A stretch of 64,000 nucleotides of DNA from Apilactobacillus quenuiae (GTDB lineage: Bacteria; Bacillota; Bacilli; Lactobacillales; Lactobacillaceae), in assembly GCF_002994005.1 (NCBI RefSeq), contig NZ_POSN01000001.1, positions 124,001-188,000 on the forward strand. Reading direction: 5' to 3'. Below, piece after piece: positions 37,480-45,829 of the stretch. Both the position numbers and the translations under genes were made by a program. The notes under the pieces are model-generated. The model had not been told where the DNA came from and did no database searches. It worked only from the letters and a program-made list of their open reading frames with translations. The stretch's first letter is position 1. Every line of letters begins with the position of its first letter.

Positions 37480-37698
37480 TTAAAAGAATGATTCAATTCG
37501 ATAAACATCATTGCTAATTTCATATATATTAACGCTATTATCTGGATGAAAAGTTAATTTATCATTCACTATATCAATTACTAATTGAATTTCTTCACTT
37601 TGAATAAACGCAATACGATTATTTTGTTGATCAGCAAAACAGTTCATTTCTTCTTTATCATATTGAAAATAAAATTCAGAAATTTTCACTTCTTCCAT
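37480..37698 (-). CDS. Small protein of unknown function, paralogue C (third of four)
   Basis: 72 acidic residues. Shared pattern: VKISEFYFQYDKE, NRIAFI, IQLVIDIVNDKLTFHP and NSVNIYEISNDVYRI. It starts behind AAAGGAG, 23 bases after paralogue B and 18 bases before D. It is predicted cytoplasmic and mostly beta. No known domain is recognised. Confidence 0.7.
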   Translation of the reverse strand: MEEVKISEFYFQYDKEEMNCFADQQNNRIAFIQSEEIQLVIDIVNDKLTFHPDNSVNIYEISNDVYRIESFF

Positions 37699-37721
37699 TA
37701 GTTATCACTCCTTTATCTAAT

Positions 37722-37967
37722 CTATTCTTCTGCCACATAGATTGTGTATTCTAATTCGTTTATTTTATTAAGTTGCACATCGTCTTCTTCCATACTTTCA
37801 GTAGGCGTGATCGACAATTTATTTTGAGCTAATTCTACTTTCATTAACACTTCTGCGTAATCTTCATCTAAGAAAACTAAAATAGTTTTATCTTCGTTGG
37901 TAACTACGGGCGTATTTTCTTCATCGTAGTTAAAGATATATTTACCAATCATAATTTTGTTTTTCAT
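37722..37967 (-). CDS. Small protein of unknown function, paralogue B (second of four)
   Basis: 81 strongly acidic residues. Shared pattern: IMIGKYIFNYDEE, NEDKTILVFLDED, VELAQNKLSITP and VQLNKINELEYTIYV. A few extra residues (TESMEEDD) lie between the third and fourth strands. The site AGAGGA precedes the ATG, 17 bases after paralogue A. Function unknown. Confidence 0.7.
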   Translation of the reverse strand: MKNKIMIGKYIFNYDEENTPVVTNEDKTILVFLDEDYAEVLMKVELAQNKLSITPTESMEEDDVQLNKINELEYTIYVAEE

Positions 37968-37984
37968 ATTATTATCCTCTAGTT

Positions 37985-38200
37985 CTATTCGTTTGCTAGT
38001 ATTTTATAGCTTTTATCTGCTAATTTTTGAATTGTAACACCATAACGTGGTCTTAATAGTAGTTTACCTTCAACAATACTAATATGAATTCTAACCTCTG
38101 TATCAGATGCAAAGAAAGTTAGACTATCTTCATTAATTAAATATCTAGACTGTTTATTATAATAATAAAATTGGAACCCTTTAAAATCTATATTTTTCAT
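37985..38200 (-). CDS. Small protein of unknown function, paralogue A (first of four)
   Basis: 71 residues with the shared pattern IDFKGFQFYYYNK, NEDSLTFFAS, VRIHISIVEGKLLLRP and YGVTIQKLADKSYKIL. It is more basic than B and C. It leads the cluster behind AAGGAG, and an inverted repeat AGAACAT/ATGTTCT lies just upstream. The four genes are probably one transcript. Function unknown. Confidence 0.7.
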   Translation of the reverse strand: MKNIDFKGFQFYYYNKQSRYLINEDSLTFFASDTEVRIHISIVEGKLLLRPRYGVTIQKLADKSYKILANE

Positions 38201-38223
38201 AATATTAATAACTCCTTATTTTG

Positions 38224-38244
38224 AGAACATTTTTCCTATGTTCT
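38224..38244. promoter_or_regulatory. Inverted repeat ahead of the small-protein cluster
   Basis: AGAACAT and ATGTTCT are separated by seven bases, ending about 24 bases before the first ATG. It could be an operator or an mRNA hairpin near the ribosome site. The spacing does not fit a LexA box (GAAC-N4-GTTC). Confidence 0.45.
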
Positions 38245-38426
38245 ATTCAAAAATATATCTAATCAAATAAATGTTTTAATAATATTCTTATTATTAGATT
38301 GCTGTGCAGGCCTTTTATATAAATACAAAAACATATAGGGAAAATGTAAATATATTTTCTAGTTTCTTTGAAATTGTATTATATATTAATGGGCTTAATA
38401 AAAAATGTTGTTTATTTCAATATAAA

Positions 38427-38480
38427 AATGCATTCCTAGAATAACTATAAAAATATAGTAGTCATTTCAGGAATGCATTA
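38427..38480 (-). terminator. Terminator of the hxlA-hxlB operon
   Basis: AATGCATTCCT and AGGAATGCATT pair over about 31 bases that can fold further. A T run follows on the minus strand. Confidence 0.75.
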
Positions 38481-38488
38481 AAAATTCT

Positions 38489-39025
38489 TTATTCTAAGTT
38501 TGCATGATTCTTCATCATGTCAGATTCATTTATATTTTCATCATTCATTAACTGTAAAACCATTGAATCTAGATATAACATTAAAGTTTGTTCAAATAAT
38601 GATCCCATTGGTTGAATAGTTATAGATTTATTATGATCATATTTAGATTTACTATAAATATTAACAACATGATCAGCTATTTTACCAATCTCAGAATCAT
38701 CATTTGATGTAATTAAGATTATATTAGCACCGACTTTTTTAGCTTCTTGAGCAACAATCTTTACTTGGGCTGTATTGCCTGAGCCAGATGCTAAAATCAA
38801 TAAGTCATCTTTATGAATAGATTTAGTTGTAGTTTCACCAACAACATTACTATTATGACCTAATTGAGCTAGTCTCATTGCAAACATCTTCAAAACAAGG
38901 CCTGACCTTCCTAGCCCATGTGTGAATACTTGTTTGCTTTTAATAATTTCACTAGAGATATTTTGATTATCTAAACTTTTAGAAGAACTATTAAGTTCTT
39001 CTAAAATGTTTTCTAAATATTTCAT
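38489..39025 (-). CDS. hxlB: 6-phospho-3-hexuloisomerase
   Basis: 178 residues, one SIS domain. Key stretches are VFTHGLGRSGLVLKMFAMRLAQLG, LILASGSGNTAQV and QPMGSLFEQTLMLYLD, the PHI signature. It isomerises 3-hexulose 6-phosphate to fructose 6-phosphate. The start codon overlaps the hxlA stop by one base, so the two are translationally coupled. Together they fix formaldehyde or, in reverse, supply ribulose 5-phosphate. Confidence 0.93.
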   Translation of the reverse strand: MKYLENILEELNSSSKSLDNQNISSEIIKSKQVFTHGLGRSGLVLKMFAMRLAQLGHNSNVVGETTTKSIHKDDLLILASGSGNTAQVKIVAQEAKKVGANIILITSNDDSEIGKIADHVVNIYSKSKYDHNKSITIQPMGSLFEQTLMLYLDSMVLQLMNDENINESDMMKNHANLE

Positions 39026-39651
39026 TATTTCATCATTGCCTTAATCTCTTTGGCAGCTTTTGCAGGATCATCTACAGTAGCAATTCCACCACCAACAATT
39101 AACAAGTCTGGTTTTTCATCAATTATTTTTTCAGCAGTATCAACTTTAATACCACCTGCAACAGCAGTTTTAGTATTCTTAACATTTGCTTTAATAGTAT
39201 TTAAATCTTCAAATGGAGTCTTACCAAGTGCTTGTAAATCATATCCAGTATGTGTACCAATGTAATCAGCACCAAATGCATCAAGTTCTTGAGCACGTTT
39301 GGCAATATCTTGAACTCCAATCATATCTACTAAAAGTTCTTTGCCAGCATCATGAGCTGTTTTAACAGCATCCTTAATAGATTGATCTTCAGCTACCCCT
39401 AAAATAGTAGTAATATCAGCACCATATTTAAATGCTTGACCTACTTCATATGAAGCAACATCCATAATTTTTAAATCTGCCAATAATGTGATATCAGGAA
39501 ATCTTTCTCTAATTTTCTTAAGCCCTTCTAAGCCGAAATTAATCACCAAAGGAGTTCCATATTCAAAAACATCTACGCTATCCTTAGTTTTGTCTATTAA
39601 ATTAATTGCACCATCAATATCTTCTAAGTCAATTGCTAATTGTAATTTCAT
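39025..39651 (-). CDS. hxlA: 3-hexulose-6-phosphate synthase
   Basis: 208 residues in the OMP-decarboxylase superfamily. LQLAIDLEDIDGAI starts the barrel, and LLADLKIMD gives the DxKxxD catalytic and metal motif. VAGGIKVDTAEKI and IVGGGIATVDDPAKAAKEI bind phosphate. It condenses formaldehyde with ribulose 5-phosphate. The Mg-dependent reaction is reversible and can serve pentose supply. It has its own promoter and lies just downstream of the broken oppA. Confidence 0.93.
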   Translation of the reverse strand: MKLQLAIDLEDIDGAINLIDKTKDSVDVFEYGTPLVINFGLEGLKKIRERFPDITLLADLKIMDVASYEVGQAFKYGADITTILGVAEDQSIKDAVKTAHDAGKELLVDMIGVQDIAKRAQELDAFGADYIGTHTGYDLQALGKTPFEDLNTIKANVKNTKTAVAGGIKVDTAEKIIDEKPDLLIVGGGIATVDDPAKAAKEIKAMMK

Positions 39652-39686
39652 AAATCATTCTCCTTTAATATTTATATGAAAGATAA

Positions 39687-39715
39687 TTATTACATATTAA
39701 TGCAATTAATGTAAA
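39687..39715 (-). promoter_or_regulatory. Promoter of hxlA-hxlB
   Basis: TTTACA (39710-39715) and TAATAA (39687-39692) on the minus strand, 17 bases apart, about 35 bases before the hxlA start codon. Confidence 0.6.
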
Positions 39716-39720
39716 ACATT

Positions 39721-41349
39721 TTATCTTATAGATGCATATTTATAGTTCCATTGGGTCCCAGCTGTATTATGGATAACCCCTTTCACTGATGGCTTTTGTA
39801 GATAATAAGTGTCATCTTGGAATAATGGTGATACTCCTTGAGTTATATTTAAACGTTTACTAGCATTAATTAAATCATCCCAACGCTTATTGGCATTATT
39901 AGCATCCCTATTTTCAGCTTTATTTAGCCAATCATTGTATTCAGCATCATGATAATTACCATAGTTATATGCAGTTCCAATTTGGGGAATTTGTAAGAAA
40001 GTAATTGGATCATTAAAATCTCCACCCCATGTATCTAGACTAATATCAAAGTTGCTTTGTTGTTCACGCTGCATTTTTATTTTTGATGGCACACTGGTAA
40101 GACCTACATTCAATCCTGGAAGAGTTGACTCTAGTTGTTCTTTTAAATACTGATTGGCTACATTAGAATTAGCATCATCGTTGCTACTTAATAGTCCTAA
40201 TGAAACATTTTTTTGGGCAATCTCTTTTAGTCCTTTGGCCCACAGTTTCTTAGCTAGCTTTGGATTATAGTCGAGAGTGCCTTTAACATTTTGTTGATTA
40301 GCAAAGTCTACTCCTTTAGGACTATTAGCTAATCCATGAAGTATAAATCCTGTTACTTGACGATCTGATTTTAAGTATAAAACTTTTTTGGATAATAAAG
40401 AGCGATTGATTGATAGCGAAATAGCTTTTCTAATATTTTGATTTTGCAATGCTTTATTTCCATTTTTAAAATTGTATCTTAGATAGGAAATCATTGAATA
40501 TGAATAGTTCTTTAGGTTAGCATCATTTTGATAATTCTTTAATTGATCCGTAGAAAGTGGTGTTATATCAAGTGAACCCTGGTTATATAAGTTTAAACTA
40601 GTAGAAGGATCACTAAACATAGCTATAGTTTATTCGGTTTAATTTAACTACCTTTTTGTCCCAATACTGGTTATTCTTTACATATGACCACTTATCTCCA
40701 ACTCCAGTCCAATTGACAATCTTAAATGGTCCTGAATAAACCATGTATTTAGAATTAGTTCCATATTTATCACCATACTTTTTCACCGCTTTTTCACTTT
40801 GCGGTCCAAACAATGGATATGCCATTAAAGTTTTAAAGTATGCTACCGGTTTATTTAAATGGATCTTAACTGTTTGATTATTAACGGCTTCTATACCTAA
40901 TTTTTGTGGGCTTAATTTACCTTCGTTAATTGCTTTCCCATTTTTTACAGCATTAAATAAATAAGCATATTGGGCTTTAGTGCTAGGTGTAACACTTCGT
41001 TGCCATGAATAAACAAAGTCATTGGCAGTAATCTGACTACCGTCGCTAAATTTAGCTTTTCTAAGTTTAAAGGTCCATGTTTTACCATCCTTACTACTAA
41101 AACCTTTTCAGCCAATCCTGGAGTAATACTTCCTTTTTTGCCTAGTCGATAAAAACTTTCAAATACATTTACAGTTGAACCATACCCCCCAGACTTAGAA
41201 ATATCAATGGTATCTAGTCTACTACTAGCAGCTAAGTTTAACGTTTGTGGTTTATTATCTTTACTGGCGTTATTACTACCACAAGCAGTCAATATTCCCC
41301 CTGTTGCGATTAATAATATGGTTAAAACTATTAATTTATGTTTCTTCAT
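39721..41349 (-). pseudogene. oppA: Oligopeptide-binding lipoprotein (OppA type), broken by two frameshifts
   Basis: The three frames together cover 543 codons, a normal OppA length. The N-terminal piece has a lipoprotein signal with lipobox LTAC and is in frame until GLAEKV near 41,105. There a TTTT run is one base short, and the next frame continues with SSKDGKTWTFK. The second piece ends at INYSYV near 40,622, where an extra T before AGTGATCC shifts the frame, and the third piece continues SDPSTSLNLYNQG to the end. Both breaks are in T runs, so sequencing error or recent decay are both possible. No permease or ATPase genes lie nearby. It follows a Cys-codon attenuator. Confidence 0.85.
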
Positions 41350-41381
41350 ACAATGTTCACTCCTTCATAAAGTTTATCAAT

Positions 41382-41442
41382 AAAAAAAGAGTCCCTGCGC
41401 TAGACATAACAAAAAATGTTAGTCCAGTACAGAGACTCTTTT
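41382..41442 (-). terminator. Attenuator terminator in the oppA leader
   Basis: On the minus strand, AAAAGAGTCTCTG pairs with CAGGGACTCTTTT (13 pairs, one G-U), followed by TTT. An inner hairpin ACTAACA/TGTTATGT is also possible. It lies between the leader peptide and the oppA ribosome site, so it is in position to stop transcription before the gene. Confidence 0.8.
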
Positions 41443-41466
41443 ATTTACACTTAAGCCTACACAACA

Positions 41467-41562
41467 TTAAATAGACCTATATGTATTTAAAAGGTTACTA
41501 TACACGTGACTAACATTTTGAATACAACAACATAGCATTTGTTTATTTAATAAGTTATTCAT
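41467..41562 (-). CDS. Leader peptide with three consecutive Cys codons
   Basis: 31 codons: MNNLLNKQMLCCCIQNVSHV and eleven more residues, then TAA. GGAGG lies ten bases before the ATG. Codons 11-13 are TGT TGT TGT at 41524-41532. The RNA just past them (41508-41519) is perfectly complementary over 12 bases to the upstream part of the terminator loop (41413-41424). GGTTACTATAC at the ribosome site (41564-41574) is complementary to 41493-41503. These are the parts expected of ribosome-mediated attenuation responding to cysteinyl-tRNA. Confidence 0.78.
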   Translation of the reverse strand: MNNLLNKQMLCCCIQNVSHVYSNLLNTYRSI

Positions 41563-41600
41563 AGTATAGTAACCTCCTTAATATAAATTTATTATTTTTA

Positions 41601-41629
41601 ATAATACTTTAATATAATTTTAATGTCAA
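41601..41629 (-). promoter_or_regulatory. Promoter of the leader peptide-oppA transcript
   Basis: TTGACA (41624-41629) and TATTAT (41601-41606) on the minus strand with a 17-base spacer. It is a consensus -35 box about 40 bases before the leader ATG. Confidence 0.75.
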
Positions 41630-41710
41630 ACTATATTATTGATTTTAGTCTCATATTTGGAATGATATACTAAAATTGGAACTATTTTAATAGTTTTAAT
41701 CATAATTTTA

Positions 41711-42100
41711 ATGATTTTAGGTTTATATAGTTTAATGAGTAAAAGTAATAGTCAAGGTTCAAATATTGCCACTAATCAACAGCTTATTAATCAGTCTAAT
41801 AATAACTATACTTGGAAAGTTAAATCAACTGCATTCAAAAATTCCGACAATGATGGTGGCAAAAAACATTTATATTTTGACACTAAAAACAATAAGTTAA
41901 TCGAAATTGACGCGGATTATGGGTTCAAAAAGCAAGATGTACTATCTTTATCTTCAGATAAATCAATGGCCTCTAACTATAAATTAGATGGAAAACATAA
42001 GATAAACATAACAACAAATGAAGGCGAGATGATTTTTGAAAATTTATCAAAAAGTAAAAAATCATCATTAACATTAATTTTAGGTAAAAAGTTACAATGA
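41711..42100 (+). CDS. Small membrane-anchored protein of unknown function, start uncertain
   Basis: 129 residues from ATG 41711, opening MILGLYSLMSKSN. The same frame is open back to a TGA at 41663 and encodes YTKIGTILIVLIIIL, the first part of a membrane helix, but no ATG, GTG or TTG lies there. Either a rare start (ATT at 41675) is used, or the N-terminus is damaged. The outer part is polar, with TWKVKSTAFKNSDND and EGEMIFENL. It is the only plus-strand gene between 35.5 and 62.3 kb. No known family is recognised. Confidence 0.5.
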   Translation: MILGLYSLMSKSNSQGSNIATNQQLINQSNNNYTWKVKSTAFKNSDNDGGKKHLYFDTKNNKLIEIDADYGFKKQDVLSLSSDKSMASNYKLDGKHKINITTNEGEMIFENLSKSKKSSLTLILGKKLQ

Positions 42101-42107
42101 ATATAAA

Positions 42108-42272
42108 TTATTTTGGACGCTTTTTACAACGGATAGATAAAACAATTTCATCGCCTGGCACCCAAGGCTGAGTTTGTTGTACATTTTTAACAGTATATTC
42201 ACTGCGATGTTCATTAAGCCATTTATTAACCATATTTTCCACTTCAATAATGTCTAAATTATTATTGTTCAT
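42108..42272 (-). CDS. Small acidic-to-basic protein of 54 residues, unknown
   Basis: The frame runs from ATG 42272 to TAA at 42108. It opens MNNNNLDIIEVENMVNKWL, continues EYTVKNVQQTQPWVPGDEIVLS and ends RCKKRPK. GGGAG lies nine bases before the ATG. The predicted structure is a helix followed by two strands, and no signal peptide is seen. It lies between the small membrane-protein gene, with which it is convergent, and the purD terminator. Too short for a firm family call. Confidence 0.6.
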   Translation of the reverse strand: MNNNNLDIIEVENMVNKWLNEHRSEYTVKNVQQTQPWVPGDEIVLSIRCKKRPK

Positions 42273-42378
42273 AATATTAATCTCCCATTTAAAAAATATA
42301 TCTATATATAAATGTTAATCCATGAAAGATATAAATAGTATCAAAGTTATTTTAAATTTAGTTTAATTAGTTTTGAAA

Positions 42379-42415
42379 TAAAAAAGAAACTTTTTTTTAA
42401 TACAAGTTTCCTTTT
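42379..42415 (-). terminator. Terminator of the pur operon
   Basis: GGAAACTT and AAGTTTC pair across a loop of about eleven bases, then a T run on the minus strand, just past the purD stop. Confidence 0.75.
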
Positions 42416-42422
42416 ATATATA

Positions 42423-43682
42423 TTAATTTTTAATAGCTTTATTGCCAATATCAGTACGATATAAATAATTTTTATTAATTAAATCAGTATTTAACGATAA
42501 ATTTATTTGGCTTTGAGCTAACTTAAGGTTGTCACTACTGTTTACGACCATAAGAACTCTTCCGCCATGACTATAAATTTCATCTTTGTCTTTTTGAATT
42601 CCAGCATATATTACTTGAACTTTGTTATTAAAAACGGGAATTGGAAGATGGTCAATTGGATTTTTAGGATAGCCTTTAGCAGCCAAAACGGTCCCTAAGT
42701 AGTATTTATCTTTTTTCCAAGATGTAATTGTTTTTTCATTGTTCAGTAATTTGATTATGGTATTACCTAAATCACTTTGCAATTGTGGCAGGATAACTTG
42801 AGCTTCTGGGTCACCCATTCGAACATTAAATTCAATCACTTTAATACCATCTTCAGTATTAATTAGTCCAGCATATAAAAAGCCGACAAAGGGATGGTTA
42901 CTATCATTCATTTCTTTTAGCACTGGTTTAATTATTGTATTAGTAGCCTCTTTTAAAATATTACTAGAAAATTGAGGTAATGGACTATAAGCACCCATTC
43001 CACCAGTATTAGGCCCCTTATCTGCATTTAGTAGTCTTTTATGATCCTGTGCCAATGGCATTGGAATGATTTTTTCGCCATTTACCATCAACATATAAGA
43101 AAATTCTTCACCTGTTAAGAAATCTTCAATTAAAATTTCATTTTGATGTGGTAATTTAAATAATTCTTTAATTGCATTTTTAGCATCATATTCATTCTTG
43201 GCAATAATAACTCCTTTACCACCTGCTAAGCCATTCGCTTTGATTACAACAGGCATTGAATGACCATTAACATAGCTTAGTGCATCATTAATATTATGAA
43301 ATTCCTGATATGCCGCGGTCGGAACATTAGCTGTTTGCATAATTTGCTTAGCAAAAGCTTTTGAGCTTTCCAGTTTAGCTGCATATCTATTAGGACCAAA
43401 TATTCTCAAACCACTTTTTTGAAAATAGTCTACGATCCCATCTGATAATGGCTCTTCGGGACCTACTACTGTACATAAAATGTCATTATCTTGAGCAAAG
43501 GTAACTAAAGATTTAAAATTCATTTCGTCAATATCAATACAACTAACACCGTTAATTTGGTTCATCATAACATTACCTGGCGCTACATAAACGTGATGAT
43601 TATCACTCTTTGCTAAGCATTGTGCAATTGCATATTCACGGCCCCCAGAACCGACTACCAACCAATTATCCATTTTTAGCAC
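42423..43682 (-). CDS. purD: Phosphoribosylamine-glycine ligase
   Basis: 419 residues, ATP-grasp. The N-terminal WLVVGSGGREYAIAQCLAKS, the ATP loop VIKANGLAGGKGVIIAK, GPNTGGMGAYSPLPQ and EFNVRMGDPEAQVILP are all present. It makes GAR from phosphoribosylamine and glycine (step 2). It is the last gene of the pur operon, 19 bases after purH. Met4 is an alternative start. Confidence 0.97.
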   Translation of the reverse strand: MLKMDNWLVVGSGGREYAIAQCLAKSDNHHVYVAPGNVMMNQINGVSCIDIDEMNFKSLVTFAQDNDILCTVVGPEEPLSDGIVDYFQKSGLRIFGPNRYAAKLESSKAFAKQIMQTANVPTAAYQEFHNINDALSYVNGHSMPVVIKANGLAGGKGVIIAKNEYDAKNAIKELFKLPHQNEILIEDFLTGEEFSYMLMVNGEKIIPMPLAQDHKRLLNADKGPNTGGMGAYSPLPQFSSNILKEATNTIIKPVLKEMNDSNHPFVGFLYAGLINTEDGIKVIEFNVRMGDPEAQVILPQLQSDLGNTIIKLLNNEKTITSWKKDKYYLGTVLAAKGYPKNPIDHLPIPVFNNKVQVIYAGIQKDKDEIYSHGGRVLMVVNSSDNLKLAQSQINLSLNTDLINKNYLYRTDIGNKAIKN

Positions 43683-43701
43683 TCCTATTTATTCATACAA
43701 A

Positions 43702-45234
43702 TTAATGTTTAAAATGACGTTTACCACTAAATACTAATGCGATGCCTAATTCGTCGACCTTCTTAATGGAATCTTTATCTTTAATACTGCCTCCTGGTTC
43801 AACAATGGCTTTAATTCCATGGGTAGCAGCAAATTCAACACAATCATCCATTGGGAAAAACGCATCTGAAGCTAAAATTGCTTTGTCATAATCATCTTTA
43901 TCTTGAGCCTTATTAATTGCAATTTTAGTTGAATCAATTCGATTCATTTGACCAGCACCAACGCCCAGAGTTTTAATTGCAGTGTTTACAACGATTGCAT
44001 TACTCTTAACATGTTTCACCACATTTTGACCAAATGCTAATGCTTTTAATTGTTCTTCACTAGGTTGTACTTTTGATACAACTTTAAAGTTGCTTGGTTC
44101 TTCATGTAGCAAATCACGATTTTGGACTAACATTCCACCTAGAACACTTACTTCATCATGGCCATTTTTATCAATAGGACCAAATGGCAATTTAATTAGA
44201 CGAATGTTCTTTTTCTTTGCTAAAACGTCATATGCTTCATCAGTAAATGCTGGTGCAATTACAATTTCTAGGAAAATAGAGTGCATTTTTTTAGAAGTTT
44301 CTAAATCAACTTCTCGATTTAAGACAATAATGCCCCCAAAAATTGAAATGGAATCAGCATCAAATGCTTCCTGCCATGCATCGACTAAAGTATCAGCAGT
44401 TCCAATTCCACATGGATTCATATGTTTTAAAGCTACAACTGCTGGCTTTTCAGGGAATTCTGCAATGATTCTTAAAGCAGCATCAGCATCCCTAATGTTA
44501 TTGTATGATAATTGTTTTCCATGCAATTGTTTAGCATTAGCTAACGAATAACTTTCTGGAATGGCTTGTTTATAATATGCAGCTTGTTGATGACTATTTT
44601 CACCATAACGCATATCTTGAACTTTCTCATAAGTTAAAGTTAATTTATCAGGAAATTCTTCGCTAGTTAAGTATTTAGCAATCAATGCATCATATGCGGC
44701 AGTTTGACGAAAAACTTTAGCTGCTAAATGACGACGATATTTTGTATCTAATTGATCTTCATCATATCTTTCAAGATAGTCATTATAATCATTTTTATCT
44801 GTTATAACGATGACATCTTGACTATTTTTAGCGGCAGCTCTTAGCATTGATGGTCCACCAATATCTATGTTTTCAATTGCTTTTGCATCAGATACATTGG
44901 GCTGTTCAATAGTTTCTTTAAAGGGGTAAAGATTAACACAAACTAGATCAATTGGATTAATGTTTTCCTCAGATAGTTGTTTCATATGTACTTGATTATC
45001 ACGTTTAGCAAGGATTCCAGCATGAATTTTAGGATGTAGTGTTTTAACCCTGCCATCTAGCATCTCTTTAAAATTCGTAATGTTTTCTACCGCAGTTGCT
45101 TGAATACCATTATCAAGCAACTTATTAAGGGTACCTCCAGTAGAAACGACTTGGAAATCTCTTTCTTCTAGTTGTTTAGCAAATTCAACAATTCCTGTTT
45201 TATCATAAACACTTAATAATGCTAATTTTTTCAA
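43702..45234 (-). CDS. purH: Bifunctional AICAR transformylase/IMP cyclohydrolase
   Basis: 510 residues. The N-terminal IMP cyclohydrolase half starts [19 protein letters not shown] and has VSTGGT and [21 protein letters not shown]. The transformylase half has [25 protein letters not shown] and a final [21 protein letters not shown]. It performs the last two steps to IMP using 10-formyl-THF. It lies one base after purN. Confidence 0.97.
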   Translation of the reverse strand: MKKLALLSVYDKTGIVEFAKQLEERDFQVVSTGGTLNKLLDNGIQATAVENITNFKEMLDGRVKTLHPKIHAGILAKRDNQVHMKQLSEENINPIDLVCVNLYPFKETIEQPNVSDAKAIENIDIGGPSMLRAAAKNSQDVIVITDKNDYNDYLERYDEDQLDTKYRRHLAAKVFRQTAAYDALIAKYLTSEEFPDKLTLTYEKVQDMRYGENSHQQAAYYKQAIPESYSLANAKQLHGKQLSYNNIRDADAALRIIAEFPEKPAVVALKHMNPCGIGTADTLVDAWQEAFDADSISIFGGIIVLNREVDLETSKKMHSIFLEIVIAPAFTDEAYDVLAKKKNIRLIKLPFGPIDKNGHDEVSVLGGMLVQNRDLLHEEPSNFKVVSKVQPSEEQLKALAFGQNVVKHVKSNAIVVNTAIKTLGVGAGQMNRIDSTKIAINKAQDKDDYDKAILASDAFFPMDDCVEFAATHGIKAIVEPGGSIKDKDSIKKVDELGIALVFSGKRHFKH

Positions 45235-45235
45235 T

Positions 45236-45829
45236 TTATAGAACCCCTTTATTAATTAATTCATGAATGGTTTTTGGATATAATTGATGTTCAACTTTAT
45301 GAATCCTTGTTTCTAAATCTTCTAAACTATCTTCTGGATATCTGTCAACTGATTGTTGAGCAATTATTTTTCCGGTATCAACTCCAGCATCAACATAATG
45401 AATTGTTACTCCTGTAGTTTTTACATTAGCATTGTATGCATCTATGATTCCTTGTTTACCCGGAAAATTTGGTAATAATGCGGGATGAATATTTAAAATT
45501 CTTTTAGGAAAAGCATTTAATAAAGTATCACCTAGAATACGCATATAACCGGCTAAAAAAATTGTGGATATATTATCGACTTTAAGTCTTTGTAAAATTT
45601 TATCTTCTCTTGTAGCCCTAGGCATACCTTTCTGTACTTCAGCAATTAAAACAGGAACATTATGTTCTTTAGCTCTTTTAATTACATAGGCATCATGATG
45701 ATCACAAACTAATAGTTTAATTTTAATTGGTAAATTTGCATTCATAATCGCTTCAAAATTTGTACCATTTCCCGACGCAAAAACAGCTGCGTTACTTTTA
45801 TGCTTAGATGAACTTAACTGCTTGTTCAT
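45236..45829 (-). CDS. purN: Phosphoribosylglycinamide formyltransferase
   Basis: 197 residues. [14 protein letters not shown] forms the phosphate loop. [17 protein letters not shown] holds the catalytic Asn and His, and [13 protein letters not shown] completes the active site with its Asp. It transfers formyl from 10-formyl-THF to GAR. Its start overlaps the purM end by 26 bases. Confidence 0.96.
   Translation of the reverse strand: MNKQLSSSKHKSNAAVFASGNGTNFEAIMNANLPIKIKLLVCDHHDAYVIKRAKEHNVPVLIAEVQKGMPRATREDKILQRLKVDNISTIFLAGYMRILGDTLLNAFPKRILNIHPALLPNFPGKQGIIDAYNANVKTTGVTIHYVDAGVDTGKIIAQQSVDRYPEDSLEDLETRIHKVEHQLYPKTIHELINKGVL

Noticed and set aside
37213-38200. Toxin-antitoxin or immunity array as an explanation for the four small proteins
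   Set aside because: No partner toxin, nuclease motif or polymorphic toxin gene lies nearby, so a function was not assigned.
38224-38244. LexA box upstream of the small-protein cluster
   Set aside because: The GAAC and GTTC halves are about 11 bases apart, not four, so it was kept only as an unspecified inverted repeat.
41384-41445. T-box riboswitch upstream of oppA
   Set aside because: No T-box sequence (TGGNACCGCG) or specifier stem is present. The leader peptide with Cys codons explains the terminator better.
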